A stretch of DNA of 64,000 nucleotides from Candidatus Gemmiger stercoravium (GCA_019119835.1 DWWE01000052.1:1-64000); one strand, 5' to 3'; shown: positions 8,553 through 18,189, counted from the stretch's first letter. Notes: generated by a model from the letters alone, not told the origin. A program made the numbers and translations.

Positions 8553-8634
8553 TATACCAAAGACATTCACTGACCTTTATATACTTTCCCACCCCTCTAT
8601 GCACAAAAGCCCGCCGCAAAGCGGGCTTTTGTGC
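8553..8634 (+). ncRNA. Candidate small RNA (~80 nt)
   Basis: Starts ~7 nt after a consensus -10; C-rich single-stranded segment; ends in a perfect 14-bp terminator-like hairpin (8601-8634); no good ORF. Confidence 0.5.
8601..8634. terminator. Terminator-like perfect 14-bp hairpin
   Basis: gcacaaaagcccgc-cgcaaa-gcgggcttttgtgc. Confidence 0.7.
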
Positions 8635-8752
8635 TGTTCGTCTGTTGCGGGGTGTGGTATAATAAAACCAAAGGGAACCATCGGATAGGCGGCGCGGCGG
8701 CAGAACCGACGCGATGCACCCTGCGCCGCCGGACAGAAAAGAGGGAAACGGC

Positions 8753-9319
8753 ATGACAACATCGCCAACTTTTGATCGGCAGGCCGTCACCGCCCAGGCC
8801 CGCCAGGCCGTGCAGGAGCTGCTGCAGGCCGCCGGGCTGCGGGCGGGGGACATCTTGGTCATCGGCTGTTCCAGCAGCGAGATCGTGGGCGGCCGGATCG
8901 GCAAGGACAGCAGCATGGAGGCCGCTGGCGCCGTGCTGGACGGAGTCGCCCCGGTGCTGAGCGAGCGGGGGATCTACCTGGCCGCCCAGTGCTGCGAGCA
9001 CCTGAACCGGGCCATCGTGCTGGAGCGGGAAGCCGCCGAGCGGTACGGCTGCGAGATCGTCAACGCCCTGCCCCAGCCCCACGCCGGCGGCAGCTGGGCC
9101 ACCAGCTGCTGGCAGCGCTTCCGGGACCCGGTGCTGGTGGCGGAGGTCCGGGCCGCGGCGGGCATCGACATCGGCGGCACCCTGATCGGCATGCACCTGC
9201 GCCGGGTGGCGGTGCCGGTCCGGCTGAGCCTTGCCCGCATCGGCTGTGCCAACATTCTGTGCGCCCGCACCCGCCCGCCCTACATCGGCGGAGCCCGCGC
9301 CGTATATCAGGAGATGTGA
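8753..9319 (+). CDS. UPF0340 / YwlG family (TIGR01440) protein
   Basis: GCSSSEIVGGRIGK, AQCCEHLNRAIV, DIGGTLIGMHLRRVAVPVR. Confidence 0.9.
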   Translation: MTTSPTFDRQAVTAQARQAVQELLQAAGLRAGDILVIGCSSSEIVGGRIGKDSSMEAAGAVLDGVAPVLSERGIYLAAQCCEHLNRAIVLEREAAERYGCEIVNALPQPHAGGSWATSCWQRFRDPVLVAEVRAAAGIDIGGTLIGMHLRRVAVPVRLSLARIGCANILCARTRPPYIGGARAVYQEM

Positions 9320-9322
9320 AGG

Positions 9323-10048
<726 letters not shown>

Positions 10049-10070
10049 ACCCCAAAGTTAGGACAAACGA

Positions 10071-10106
10071 ACCCGCCGCCCGGCCTCTCGGCCCGGCGGC
10101 GGGTTT
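10071..10106. terminator. Terminator between convergent genes
   Basis: acccgccgcc ... ggcggcgggt ttttt. Confidence 0.75.
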
Positions 10107-10114
10107 TTGCAGGT

Positions 10115-10702
10115 TCATTCAATCCGGATCCCGGTGCCTTCCAGCAGGTTCACCACCTCGGGGAAGCTGAACCGGGCGTCCTTGAGCTGGTTGTCGGCCA
10201 GGGTGATGGCGTAGCCTTCGGCGCCGCGGAAGTCGGCTTTGCGCAGGTCGCAGCGGGTAAAGCCGGAGCGCCCCAGGCTCACCCCGCGGAAGCTGGCGCC
10301 GCCCAGCTTGCACTGGTCAAACACGCATTCCCGGAACTGGCAGCGGGAAAAATCAAACCCCGCCAGCGCCAGGCCGGAAAAATCGCTGTACAGGAAGTTG
10401 CACCCTTCCAGCGAAGCGAAGGGCTGGGCCACGGCGCTGCGGCCGGTCAGCCCGCCCCAGGCAATGTTGCGGAATTCGCACCGGTCCATCCGGGCGTCCC
10501 GCATCAGGCAGAAGCTGAAGGTCACGGCGGACAGCTGGCAGCGGGTGAACCGGCAGTCCAGAAAGCTGCAGTTCTGCACCCGCAGCGCCACCCACCGGCA
10601 GCCCTGGAAGGTGCAGTCCTGAAATTCGGCGTCGCGCAGCAGGTCGGCGGGGGCGGAACTGTCAAAGGTCCGCCCCTGGTACAGGGTCTTGGCGGCAGGC
10701 AT
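10115..10702 (-). CDS. Pentapeptide-repeat protein
   Basis: AEFQDCTFQGCRW, CSFLDCRFTRCQLSAVTF, CQFRECVFDQCKLGGASF. Confidence 0.85.
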   Translation of the reverse strand: MPAAKTLYQGRTFDSSAPADLLRDAEFQDCTFQGCRWVALRVQNCSFLDCRFTRCQLSAVTFSFCLMRDARMDRCEFRNIAWGGLTGRSAVAQPFASLEGCNFLYSDFSGLALAGFDFSRCQFRECVFDQCKLGGASFRGVSLGRSGFTRCDLRKADFRGAEGYAITLADNQLKDARFSFPEVVNLLEGTGIRIE

Positions 10703-10721
10703 GGCGGGGCCCTCCTTGGCA

Positions 10722-11582
10722 TCAGGGTTCAAAAGCGGCCGCGTGGTCGCGGAAAAACTCGTAGTAGGCCCGCACGCTGGGCAGCTCGGTCCAGCGGCGG
10801 GGGCGCACCGGCCGGCTGTCCAGGTCATAGACCCGGGCCCCCGGCATCGCCAGCAGGAAAGGCGAGTGGGTGGCGATCAGGAACTGGCAGTCGTAAAACC
10901 GGGCCGAATCCACCAGGTAGCGGGCCAGTTCCTGCTGGCGGTCGGGCGCCAGGCTGTTTTCCGGCTCGTCCAGCAGGTAGAGCGCCCCGGGGCGGATGCG
11001 CTGGGTGAAGAACAGGAAGGCGCTTTCGCCGTTGGAGTGGGTGCGCACGTTGTGCATCAGCCGGGCCCGGGCGTACTGGCTGTCGCTGTGCCGGCGCGCT
11101 TCCACCGTCAGCTTGAGCCGGTCGTAATCCGCCAGGCTGTTCATCCGCACCCGGGCATAGCGGGCGTCCTGCACCTCTTCCATCAGGCCGTCGCGCCGGC
11201 GGTCGATCCCGTCGTTGATGGCCCGCAGGTCCATCATGAAGTCGAACACGTCGTCGCTGGTCAGGATCCAGCTGTCCGGCGGCAGGGGACGGAGCAGATG
11301 GGCGCTGCACAGGCGGCAGTAATCGGGGAAAAAGCTGGTTGTGTTGAAGGGGGCGCCCCGCCGCAGCCCCAGGGTCTGGGCCACCACATTGAGGGCCGTG
11401 GTCTTGCCCGAGCCGTTGCCGCCGTACAGGATGGTCACATCCGCCAGTTCCAGCTGCTGCAGCTCCCGCTCGGGAAAAAGCTGGAACGGAAAGTAGGAAT
11501 CATAGCAGGTGCGCCTTTGGCGGCAGAAGAACTGCCACTCGGCATTTTCCGAAGCAAAGTGGAATTCGCTGAGATAGATCAT
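10722..11582 (-). CDS. AAA family ATPase (SMC/ABC-type AAA_21-like)
   Basis: Walker A YGGNGSGKTT, Walker B ALYLLDEPENSL, ATHSPFLL. Confidence 0.88.
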   Translation of the reverse strand: MIYLSEFHFASENAEWQFFCRQRRTCYDSYFPFQLFPERELQQLELADVTILYGGNGSGKTTALNVVAQTLGLRRGAPFNTTSFFPDYCRLCSAHLLRPLPPDSWILTSDDVFDFMMDLRAINDGIDRRRDGLMEEVQDARYARVRMNSLADYDRLKLTVEARRHSDSQYARARLMHNVRTHSNGESAFLFFTQRIRPGALYLLDEPENSLAPDRQQELARYLVDSARFYDCQFLIATHSPFLLAMPGARVYDLDSRPVRPRRWTELPSVRAYYEFFRDHAAAFEP

Positions 11583-11671
11583 GACCTCGACCCTCCCGGT
11601 GAAAAACACCGCCGCCCGCCGGAAGGCGGCGGGCGGCGACTGCAGACTGTTGAAAAAGTATAAAATCCGTC

Positions 11672-11872
11672 GCCGTCGGCGGACATGCGCCGACGACGGC
11701 GACACCGACAGGGAAATTTTGCGGCAAATTGTGTGCGAGGAGCATAGCGACGAGTGCGCGATTTGCCGTAAAATTTTGTCGAAGGGGATACACAAGGGGA
11801 AACAGACGCGTTAGGCAATTGCCGTGCGCGGCTGTTGCCTCTTGTGCAGCGTGTCGAGTTTCTCGACACGCT
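11672..11872 (+). repeat. Copy 2 of the multi-hairpin intergenic repeat
   Basis: See copy 1; preceded by gaaaaagtataaaatccgtc, similar to the flank of copy 3. Confidence 0.92.
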
Positions 11873-11936
11873 CAGCCGGCCCTGCGGCGGGCCGACTTGG
11901 CGTATCAGGAAAGTTCAGAATGTTTTGCCGCCGGCA

Positions 11937-13514
11937 TCAGGATTCCTCCTGCCAGAGCCAGTTCTGGCGGGCCCATTCGTCCTGCGAATCCTCGGCGGGC
12001 AGGTCCAGGGTGCGCAGCCGGTCCCGGACCCGGGCGGTCAGTTCCTGCCGCCCGCCCCAGTCACAGCAGCCGCCCAGCAGCAGCCAGTCCACCGTCTGGG
12101 TCTGGCCGGCGGCCAGCCGGTCCAGGTGGACGCTCACGCACAGCCCCTCCAGGTCGGCACAGCAGAGCAGGCTGAAGCTGAGCGCCAGCACCGCCACCGT
12201 GATGCGCACCGCCTGGATGCGCCGGAACAGCCGCACCAGCGCCAGCACGCAGCCCAGCCCCAGCACCAGCAGCAGCCAGGCGGACAGGATGCGCCGGGGG
12301 GTGGGGCCGTACAGCGCGATGTACAGCCCCAGCTTGGCGGCGGCCAGCGCCGCAAAGGCCAGCCCGAAGCCGGCGAACACCGCAAGCCCGGCCCGGTCCC
12401 GGCCCGGGGCGTCGGCCGGGCAGGGGCAGAGGAAGTGGACCGCCGCCAGCACCGCAAAGTTCAGCAGCAGGATGCGGCAGAGCTGCCAGAACCCTTCCAC
12501 CGCAAAGGTGGAGACTTCCAGCGGGGTCAGCGGCACCGGCGCACCCAGCGCGGCGGCGAACTCGGCCGCCTGCACGGCGAAGAAGAGCGCATAGACCAGG
12601 CACAGCCCGCCCACCGCCAGCCGGGCGGTGAGCCGCGGCAGCCGGGGGCACCGTCCCAGCCAGGCGTAGACCTGCGCTTCGGCCACCGGCGGGGCCTTGC
12701 GGCGCAGCCCGCCGCCCGCCAAACCGAAGAGCCAGGCCCCCACCGGCAGCGACAGGGCCAGGTAAAAAGCCTGCTCAAACAGGCGCACCAGGGTCCAGTC
12801 GTCCAGCCGGGGCCAGCGCAGCCACCGGTCCACCAGGGCGCCGAAGCCGGCGTCGGCGGCCGAGAGCTCCCCCAGGGCGTAGCCGCCCAGGAGCAGCGCC
12901 AGCACAAGGCCGGCGGCCAGTTCCCACCGGCGGCGCCGCCGGTCCGGGCCCATCCGGCCGGCGCGGCGGCGGTACGCCCCCTTGAGCCCCCGCCACAGCA
13001 GCTGCAGCCGCAGCAGGAAGTTGCCGAAGGGCAGCGTGAACAGCCCGGCGACGCCGTCCAGCAGCACCATCGCGTTGGCCCGGCCCGCAGCCTGCATCCC
13101 GGTGGCGGCCAGGGTCCAGTAGATGGCGGTCAGGTGCCAGGCCAGCCCCTGGCAGATCCCCAGCGGCCCGGCGTGGGCGCCCCACAGCGCGGCGGCCAGC
13201 CCCTGCAGCACCCAGCACGCCCCCCAGAAAGGCGCGTTGCCGCCGGCCTTGCGCCCCAGCGCCCGGGCCATGGCCAGGACCGCCGCCATGTACAAAAGCG
13301 GAAAGACCGCCCAGGGCCAGGTGCCGCGGCCGAAGACAAGGACCCGGGTGTAAAACCAGGCCAGCGGATAACTGAGGACCGCGGCCCACCCCCAGACCCG
13401 CCGGGGCCCCGGCAGGGCGGCGAGGGGATCGGGCGCGGCGGCGTTGGCCGGTGAAACGGGCGCAGGGGAAGAAAGGGGACGCCCGGCGCCCTCTTTGGCT
13501 GTAGGTTCCATCAT
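11937..13514 (-). CDS. Polytopic membrane protein (DUF4153/DUF4173-like)
   Basis: Many TM helices; RLFRRIQAVRITVAVLALSFSLLCCADLEGL. Confidence 0.65.
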   Translation of the reverse strand: MMEPTAKEGAGRPLSSPAPVSPANAAAPDPLAALPGPRRVWGWAAVLSYPLAWFYTRVLVFGRGTWPWAVFPLLYMAAVLAMARALGRKAGGNAPFWGACWVLQGLAAALWGAHAGPLGICQGLAWHLTAIYWTLAATGMQAAGRANAMVLLDGVAGLFTLPFGNFLLRLQLLWRGLKGAYRRRAGRMGPDRRRRRWELAAGLVLALLLGGYALGELSAADAGFGALVDRWLRWPRLDDWTLVRLFEQAFYLALSLPVGAWLFGLAGGGLRRKAPPVAEAQVYAWLGRCPRLPRLTARLAVGGLCLVYALFFAVQAAEFAAALGAPVPLTPLEVSTFAVEGFWQLCRILLLNFAVLAAVHFLCPCPADAPGRDRAGLAVFAGFGLAFAALAAAKLGLYIALYGPTPRRILSAWLLLVLGLGCVLALVRLFRRIQAVRITVAVLALSFSLLCCADLEGLCVSVHLDRLAAGQTQTVDWLLLGGCCDWGGRQELTARVRDRLRTLDLPAEDSQDEWARQNWLWQEES

Positions 13515-13526
13515 GGATCCTCCTTT

Positions 13527-13742
13527 TTATGTAGCGTCATCCGGGGTGTATTCCAGAATGTCCCCGGGCTGGCAGTCAAGGGCCCTGCACAGTGCTTCCA
13601 GCGTGGTGAAGCGCACGGCCTTGGCCTTGTTGTTTTTCAGGATGGACAGGTTGGCCGGGGTGATGCCGACCATTTCGGCCAGCTCCCCGGCGCCGATGCG
13701 GCGCTTGGCCATCATCACGTCCAGGTTGACACGGATGGGCAC
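13527..13742 (-). CDS. Small HTH (Cro/CI-type) regulator
   Basis: LDVMMAKRRIGAGELAEMVGITPANLSILKNNKAKAVRFTTLEALCRALDCQPGDILEY; GTG start. Confidence 0.92.
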   Translation of the reverse strand: MPIRVNLDVMMAKRRIGAGELAEMVGITPANLSILKNNKAKAVRFTTLEALCRALDCQPGDILEYTPDDAT

Positions 13743-13754
13743 GGCACGCCTCCT

Positions 13755-14243
13755 TTACACCGTCAGGTCCAGTTCGTCCTTCATCCGGACGGCCTGGGCA
13801 AAGGTATTTTTCAGCACCTGGACGATGAGCGCCATGAACCCCGCCGCAATGCCCATACAGGCGAAGGGGAAATAGAGCACCGCCCCGGCCGGGATGCAGA
13901 TGAGTGCCGCCAGCGCGCAGCACAGCGCGATGTGCCGCAGCGAACGGACGTTTTCGGCGACGAAGACCGCCCCCTTCTCCACCCGGCCCAGCAGCCGGAA
14001 CAGGTTGAAGAGCATCCACAAAGCCAGCGCGGCCAGCAGATACCCCAGCCCCAGCATGACCCAGCGCACGGCAGGCCCGCTGACGGCCACCCGCCCCCGG
14101 GCGATGAGCCAGTCCACAATGGCCGGGCCGCCCAGCGCGACGGCCACGCAGACCGCGAACACCCCCACCGTGACCAGGCGGGTGAGCACGATGCTCCTGT
14201 GTTCGTCCCAGAGCGGGCGGCGGGGTGCAGACGAATTTGGCAT
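13755..14243 (-). CDS. DUF2975-like membrane protein
   Basis: Four TM helices; directly upstream of a small Cro/CI regulator; EKGAVFVAENVRSLRHIA. Confidence 0.75.
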   Translation of the reverse strand: MPNSSAPRRPLWDEHRSIVLTRLVTVGVFAVCVAVALGGPAIVDWLIARGRVAVSGPAVRWVMLGLGYLLAALALWMLFNLFRLLGRVEKGAVFVAENVRSLRHIALCCALAALICIPAGAVLYFPFACMGIAAGFMALIVQVLKNTFAQAVRMKDELDLTV

Positions 14244-14275
14244 ACACAACTCCTCCCTTTTGCTTCCATGGCAGC

Positions 14276-14304
14276 AGTATAACACAGCGGATATTGTTTT
14301 GCAA
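14276..14304 (-). promoter_or_regulatory. Promoter for the DUF2975/HTH/DUF4153-like operon
   Basis: Minus strand TTGCAA-N17-TATACT. Confidence 0.6.
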
Positions 14305-14361
14305 GATGTTTTTATTGCTTTTCGATATATTTTTTCCGTTCTGCGATATTCTGCCTGCCGG

Positions 14362-15231
14362 TCACAGCATCTTGTTGCGGCGGCAGTACCACAGCCCGCC
14401 CAGCGCCAGCAGCGCACAGGCGCAGCCCACCGCCGGATACCCCCAGGGCACCGAGGGGGCCAGCATCCCGGGGAAGTTCATGCCGTACCAGCCGGTGACC
14501 AGGCTCAGGGGCAGGAACACCGTGGTGAGCACGGTGAGCCAGGTGGCCACCTGGGTCTGGCGCAGTTCCAGCCGGGCGTGGTAGAGCTGCCACAACTGCA
14601 GGATGGTGGCCCGCAGTGCCTCGGCTTCGTCCCGCAGCTGGGCGGCCCGGGCCGCAAACCGCCCCCAGCCGGCCCGCTGCCCCCGGGTGAGCAGCCCGGC
14701 CGGGTCGGCCTGCAGGTCCTGGGCCAGATGGGCCAGCCCCGCCCAGCCCACATGCAGCGCGGCCAGGGCCCGGCGCTCGGCCAGGGCGGCGGACTCGAAC
14801 CCCCGCAGACTGCCCCGCTCCAGCGTTTCCTCCAGCCTGTCCAGCCGCTGTTCCAGCGCCTGCAGCGCCGGGGCGGCGGTCTCGGCCCGGCGGGCCAGCA
14901 GGGCCAGCAGCACCCCGGCCGGGCCGGCGGGGGCGGCGTCCAGCGGCAGGTCGGTCAGGGCGGGCGGGGTCTCGGCCGCCAGCCACAGGGCCCGGTCATC
15001 CAGCCAGAAGGCCAGTTTCTCCCCGCCCGGCCCGGGCAGGCAGGCCAGTCCCAGCAGGCAGTCCGGGTACTGGACCACCCGGCTGCCGCCCTCCTGCAGC
15101 AGCCGGACCAGCGCCCCGCACAGCGCCGGTGCGCCGGGACCGGTCAGCTCCGCCGGGTTCAGCACCCGCACCGCGCCTTCCGGCCTCGGGTGCAGGCGGC
15201 CGGTCTTCGGGTCGATGGCATATCGCCGCAT
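14362..15231 (-). CDS. CorA-like Mg2+/divalent cation transporter
   Basis: C-terminal two-TM region with GWYGMNFPGM signature; coiled N-terminal domain. Confidence 0.82.
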   Translation of the reverse strand: MRRYAIDPKTGRLHPRPEGAVRVLNPAELTGPGAPALCGALVRLLQEGGSRVVQYPDCLLGLACLPGPGGEKLAFWLDDRALWLAAETPPALTDLPLDAAPAGPAGVLLALLARRAETAAPALQALEQRLDRLEETLERGSLRGFESAALAERRALAALHVGWAGLAHLAQDLQADPAGLLTRGQRAGWGRFAARAAQLRDEAEALRATILQLWQLYHARLELRQTQVATWLTVLTTVFLPLSLVTGWYGMNFPGMLAPSVPWGYPAVGCACALLALGGLWYCRRNKML

Positions 15232-15295
15232 CCAAACTCCCCCTTTCCTCTGGTTTCCAGTATGGCCCGCGGCGCCCGCCGGCAGACAGCAAACA

Positions 15296-15342
15296 TCCCC
15301 CGCCCGGGCGTGTCGGACGTTTCGGCACGCACAGGCGGGGGA
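15296..15342 (-). terminator. Terminator downstream of the rlmD-like gene
   Basis: tcccccgcccgggcgtgtcg ... cggcacgcacaggcggggga. Confidence 0.55.
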
Positions 15343-15370
15343 CGCTTTGTTTTGATGCGGCGGGCCGCCC

Positions 15371-16528
15371 TCACCCTTCCCGGGTGAAAAGGGCGACCAC
15401 CTCCAAATGGTCGGTGTGGGGGAAAAGGTCCACCGGCTGGAAGGCCCGGGCCCGGTACCCATGCCCGGCCAGCAGGGCTGCATCCCGGGCCAGGGTGTCC
15501 GGGCCGCAGCTCACATACACCACCCGCCGGGGGCCCATGGCCGCCACGGCGGCCAGACAGTCCGGCGTGCTGCCGGCCCGGGGCGGGTCCAGGAACACCA
15601 CGTCGGGGCGCAGGCCCTCGGCGGCGGCCTGGCGCATCCAGGGGGTGGCGTCGGCACAGGCGAAGCGGGCATTTTTCAGCCGGTTGCGGGCCGCGTTGGC
15701 CCGGGCGTCCCGCACCGCGGCGGGGGTCTGCTCCACCCCAAAGACCTGCCCGGCCCCGGCCGCCGCCGCGCACAGCCCGATGGTGCCGATGCCGCAGTAG
15801 GCGTCCAGGACGGTGGGGCGGCCGCTCAGCTCCGCATACGCCAGCGCCCGGTCGTACAGCCGTTCGGTCTGGGCCGGGTTGACCTGGTAAAAGCTGCCGG
15901 CCGACAGCGCGAAGGTCAGCCCGCAGAGGGTGTCCTCGATCTGGCCGGGGCCGTAGAGCACCCGCACCTGCCGCCCCAGCACGGCGCTGGTGCGGCGGGG
16001 GTTGCAGTTGTGGACAACGGTGGTCACCCAGGGGGCCGCCCGGCGCAGCGCCGCCACAAACTGGCGGCTGCCGGGCAGCCGGTCGGCCGCCGTGACCAGC
16101 ACCACCAGCACCTGGTTGGTGGCGTGGCCCCAGCGCACCAGCACATGGCGCAGCAGGCCGGTGCCCTGGTCCTCCCGGTAGGCGGGCCAGCGCAGAGCGC
16201 GGGCGGTCTGCACCACCGCCGCGATGGTCCTGTCCAGGATCGGCGCCTGGAGCAGACAGCCGGACTCGGGCAGCGGCAGCACCCGGTGGGTGCCGGCGGC
16301 ATAGATGCCGGCCGTCAGCCGGCCGCGCTGCTCGGCAAAGCTGGCGATGGCCTTGTTGCGGTAATGCCAGGGGTCGGCGGCGCCCAGGATCGGCGCCACC
16401 GGGGCCAGCGGGGCGAACAGTGCTTCGGCCCGGCGCTGTTTGGCGGCCAGCTGCCCGGCGTAGGGCACCGAAAGCTGGGGGCAGCCGCCGCAGCGCTGCG
16501 CCTGCAGCGGACAGGAAGGTTTGGACAT
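15371..16528 (-). CDS. rlmD: 23S rRNA (uracil-C5)-methyltransferase family protein (RlmD/TrmA-like)
   Basis: CGGCPQL, FYQVNPAQTERLYD, DAYCGIGTIGL, VFLDPPRAG, VYVSCGPDTLARD. Confidence 0.88.
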   Translation of the reverse strand: MSKPSCPLQAQRCGGCPQLSVPYAGQLAAKQRRAEALFAPLAPVAPILGAADPWHYRNKAIASFAEQRGRLTAGIYAAGTHRVLPLPESGCLLQAPILDRTIAAVVQTARALRWPAYREDQGTGLLRHVLVRWGHATNQVLVVLVTAADRLPGSRQFVAALRRAAPWVTTVVHNCNPRRTSAVLGRQVRVLYGPGQIEDTLCGLTFALSAGSFYQVNPAQTERLYDRALAYAELSGRPTVLDAYCGIGTIGLCAAAAGAGQVFGVEQTPAAVRDARANAARNRLKNARFACADATPWMRQAAAEGLRPDVVFLDPPRAGSTPDCLAAVAAMGPRRVVYVSCGPDTLARDAALLAGHGYRARAFQPVDLFPHTDHLEVVALFTREG

Positions 16529-16650
16529 GGGCTCACGGCCTTTCGACAGGATGGTGGGAAACGGGGTTGCGGGGTGTGATATACTGGAATGGGGGCCGGG
16601 CCGGCAGCGGGCCGGCCGGCTCCGCCTTGTAGGAAACGGAGGTTTTGTTT

Positions 16651-17271
16651 ATGAATGTACTGCTCATCAACGGCAGCCCCCACGCCCACGGCTGCACCGA
16701 CGCCGCCCTGCGGGAGGTGGCCGCCGCCCTGAACGCCGACGGCATTGAAACCACGATCTACCACATCGGCGCCAGGCCGGTGGGGGGGTGCGTAGGCTGC
16801 GGCGGCTGCGCCAAGGCCGGGCGCTGCGTCTTCGGCGGCCCGCCGGCGGAGGTGCTGCCCCTGGCCGAAGCGGCCGACGGCTTTGTGTTCGGCGCGCCGG
16901 TCCACTATGCCACGGCGGCCGCCGGGATGCTGGGCTTTATGCACCGGCTGGCCTACAGCGCCGGCCGGGTGCTGCAGCAGAAGCCGGCGGCGGTGGTGAC
17001 CAGCGCCCGCCGGGCCGGCACCACCACCGCCCTGGAGGCGATGGAAAAGGTGGCCCAGATCTGCCAGATGCCGCTGGTCAGTTCCACCTACTGGCCGATG
17101 GTCCACGGCGGCACCGCCGAGCAGGCCGCCCTGGACGAGGAGGGTATGCAGATCATGCGCAACCTGGGCCACAACATGGCCTGGCTGCTGCGCTGCATCG
17201 AGGCCGGCCGCGCCGCGGGTATCACCCCGCCCCGGGCCGAGAACGCGGCGCGCACCAACTTCATCCGGTGA
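16651..17271 (+). CDS. Flavodoxin-fold NAD(P)H-dependent oxidoreductase
   Basis: MNVLLINGSPHAHGCTDAAL, CVGCGGCAKAGRCVF, FGAPVHYATAA. Confidence 0.88.
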   Translation: MNVLLINGSPHAHGCTDAALREVAAALNADGIETTIYHIGARPVGGCVGCGGCAKAGRCVFGGPPAEVLPLAEAADGFVFGAPVHYATAAAGMLGFMHRLAYSAGRVLQQKPAAVVTSARRAGTTTALEAMEKVAQICQMPLVSSTYWPMVHGGTAEQAALDEEGMQIMRNLGHNMAWLLRCIEAGRAAGITPPRAENAARTNFIR

Positions 17272-17377
17272 GCCCTGTGCGGCGCGGCCGGGGAAGGCGG
17301 ACCCCGCCATCCGGCAAAGGCGCCCCGGGCTGAGGGCCGCCGTCCGTGCGGCAGCCCGCCCGACCCGACACGCCGAG

Positions 17378-17416
17378 GGCCCCGGCAGACGCTTTCAGGC
17401 GTCTGCCGGGGCCTTT
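17378..17416. terminator. Terminator between convergent genes
   Basis: ggccccggcagacgc / gcgtctgccggggcc, T-rich flank. Confidence 0.8.
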
Positions 17417-17419
17417 GCC

Positions 17420-17926
17420 TTACAGCCAGAGCCCGACCAGCGCAAACCCCAGCCAGGCCGCGGCGCCGCCGAAGACCAGCCCGGCCAGCACGTCGGAAGG
17501 GTAGTGGGCGCCGGTGAGCACCCGGCTCACCGCGATGACAAGGGCCAGCGCCGCCAGCACCGCCGCCAGCGCCGGGGCAAAGTACCAGGCCGACACCGCA
17601 ATGCCGGCCGCCGAAAAGCAGTGCCGGCTGGGGAAGCTCTGGCCCCTGGTGTCCTTGGGGAAGAGGGGCGCAAAGCCCAGGGCCTCGTAGGGGCGGGGGC
17701 GGTTGATGCCGCGGCGCAGCAGGGTGCCCAGCCCGAACACCGCCGCCGGCACCCCGGCCATCGGCAGCAGCAGCGGCTGCCGGGTGAAGGCCAGCCAGGC
17801 CAGCAGCCCGATGTACAGCGCGTACACCCCCGCCACCGCCCCGCCGCTGACCGCACGCAGCGCCGCCCGGGCCGCCGGGCGGGCGTTGAACCAGCGAAAA
17901 ACGGCCTGATATGCGTTTGCCCCCAC
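17420..17926 (-). CDS. PAP2 family phosphatase
   Basis: RRGINRPRPYE, SFPSRHCFSA, SRVLTGAHYPSDVLAG; GTG start. Confidence 0.9.
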   Translation of the reverse strand: MGANAYQAVFRWFNARPAARAALRAVSGGAVAGVYALYIGLLAWLAFTRQPLLLPMAGVPAAVFGLGTLLRRGINRPRPYEALGFAPLFPKDTRGQSFPSRHCFSAAGIAVSAWYFAPALAAVLAALALVIAVSRVLTGAHYPSDVLAGLVFGGAAAWLGFALVGLWL

Positions 17927-18136
17927 GGTCCGTCCCCCCTTTGCAAGACCTGTGTTCCCGGTTCACGCCGGGCCGCCCCGGCGCCGCCCACCGTGTCCGC
18001 CGGCTACCCGGCATCGTCGCGGCAGCGGGCCGCTTTCGGCAGGCTCCCCGCCGGGTCGGCTGCGGCCATCTTCCCGGGTGCCTCCGAACGCTTCCCGGCA
18101 GTTTTGATGAATCCGATCCGGAATCTGCTCTATCCT

Positions 18137-18189
18137 AGCATACCATCCCCCCGCCGCGCTTGTCAAACCCCGGTCCGGGAAGGTATAAT
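18137..18189. promoter_or_regulatory. Back-to-back divergent promoters sharing one -35 (TTGTCAA)
   Basis: +: TTGTCA(18160)-N18-TATAAT(18184); -: TTGACA(18166-18161)-N18-TATGCT(18142-18137). Confidence 0.6.

Noticed and set aside
8577-8768. Short ORFs over the candidate sRNA
   Set aside because: No RBS, overlap the terminator hairpin, no coding-like composition.
10722-11582. AAA ATPase as part of an abortive-infection/defence pair
   Set aside because: Neighbour is a pentapeptide-repeat protein on the same strand; no nuclease/TOPRIM partner visible, so a defence call is unsupported.
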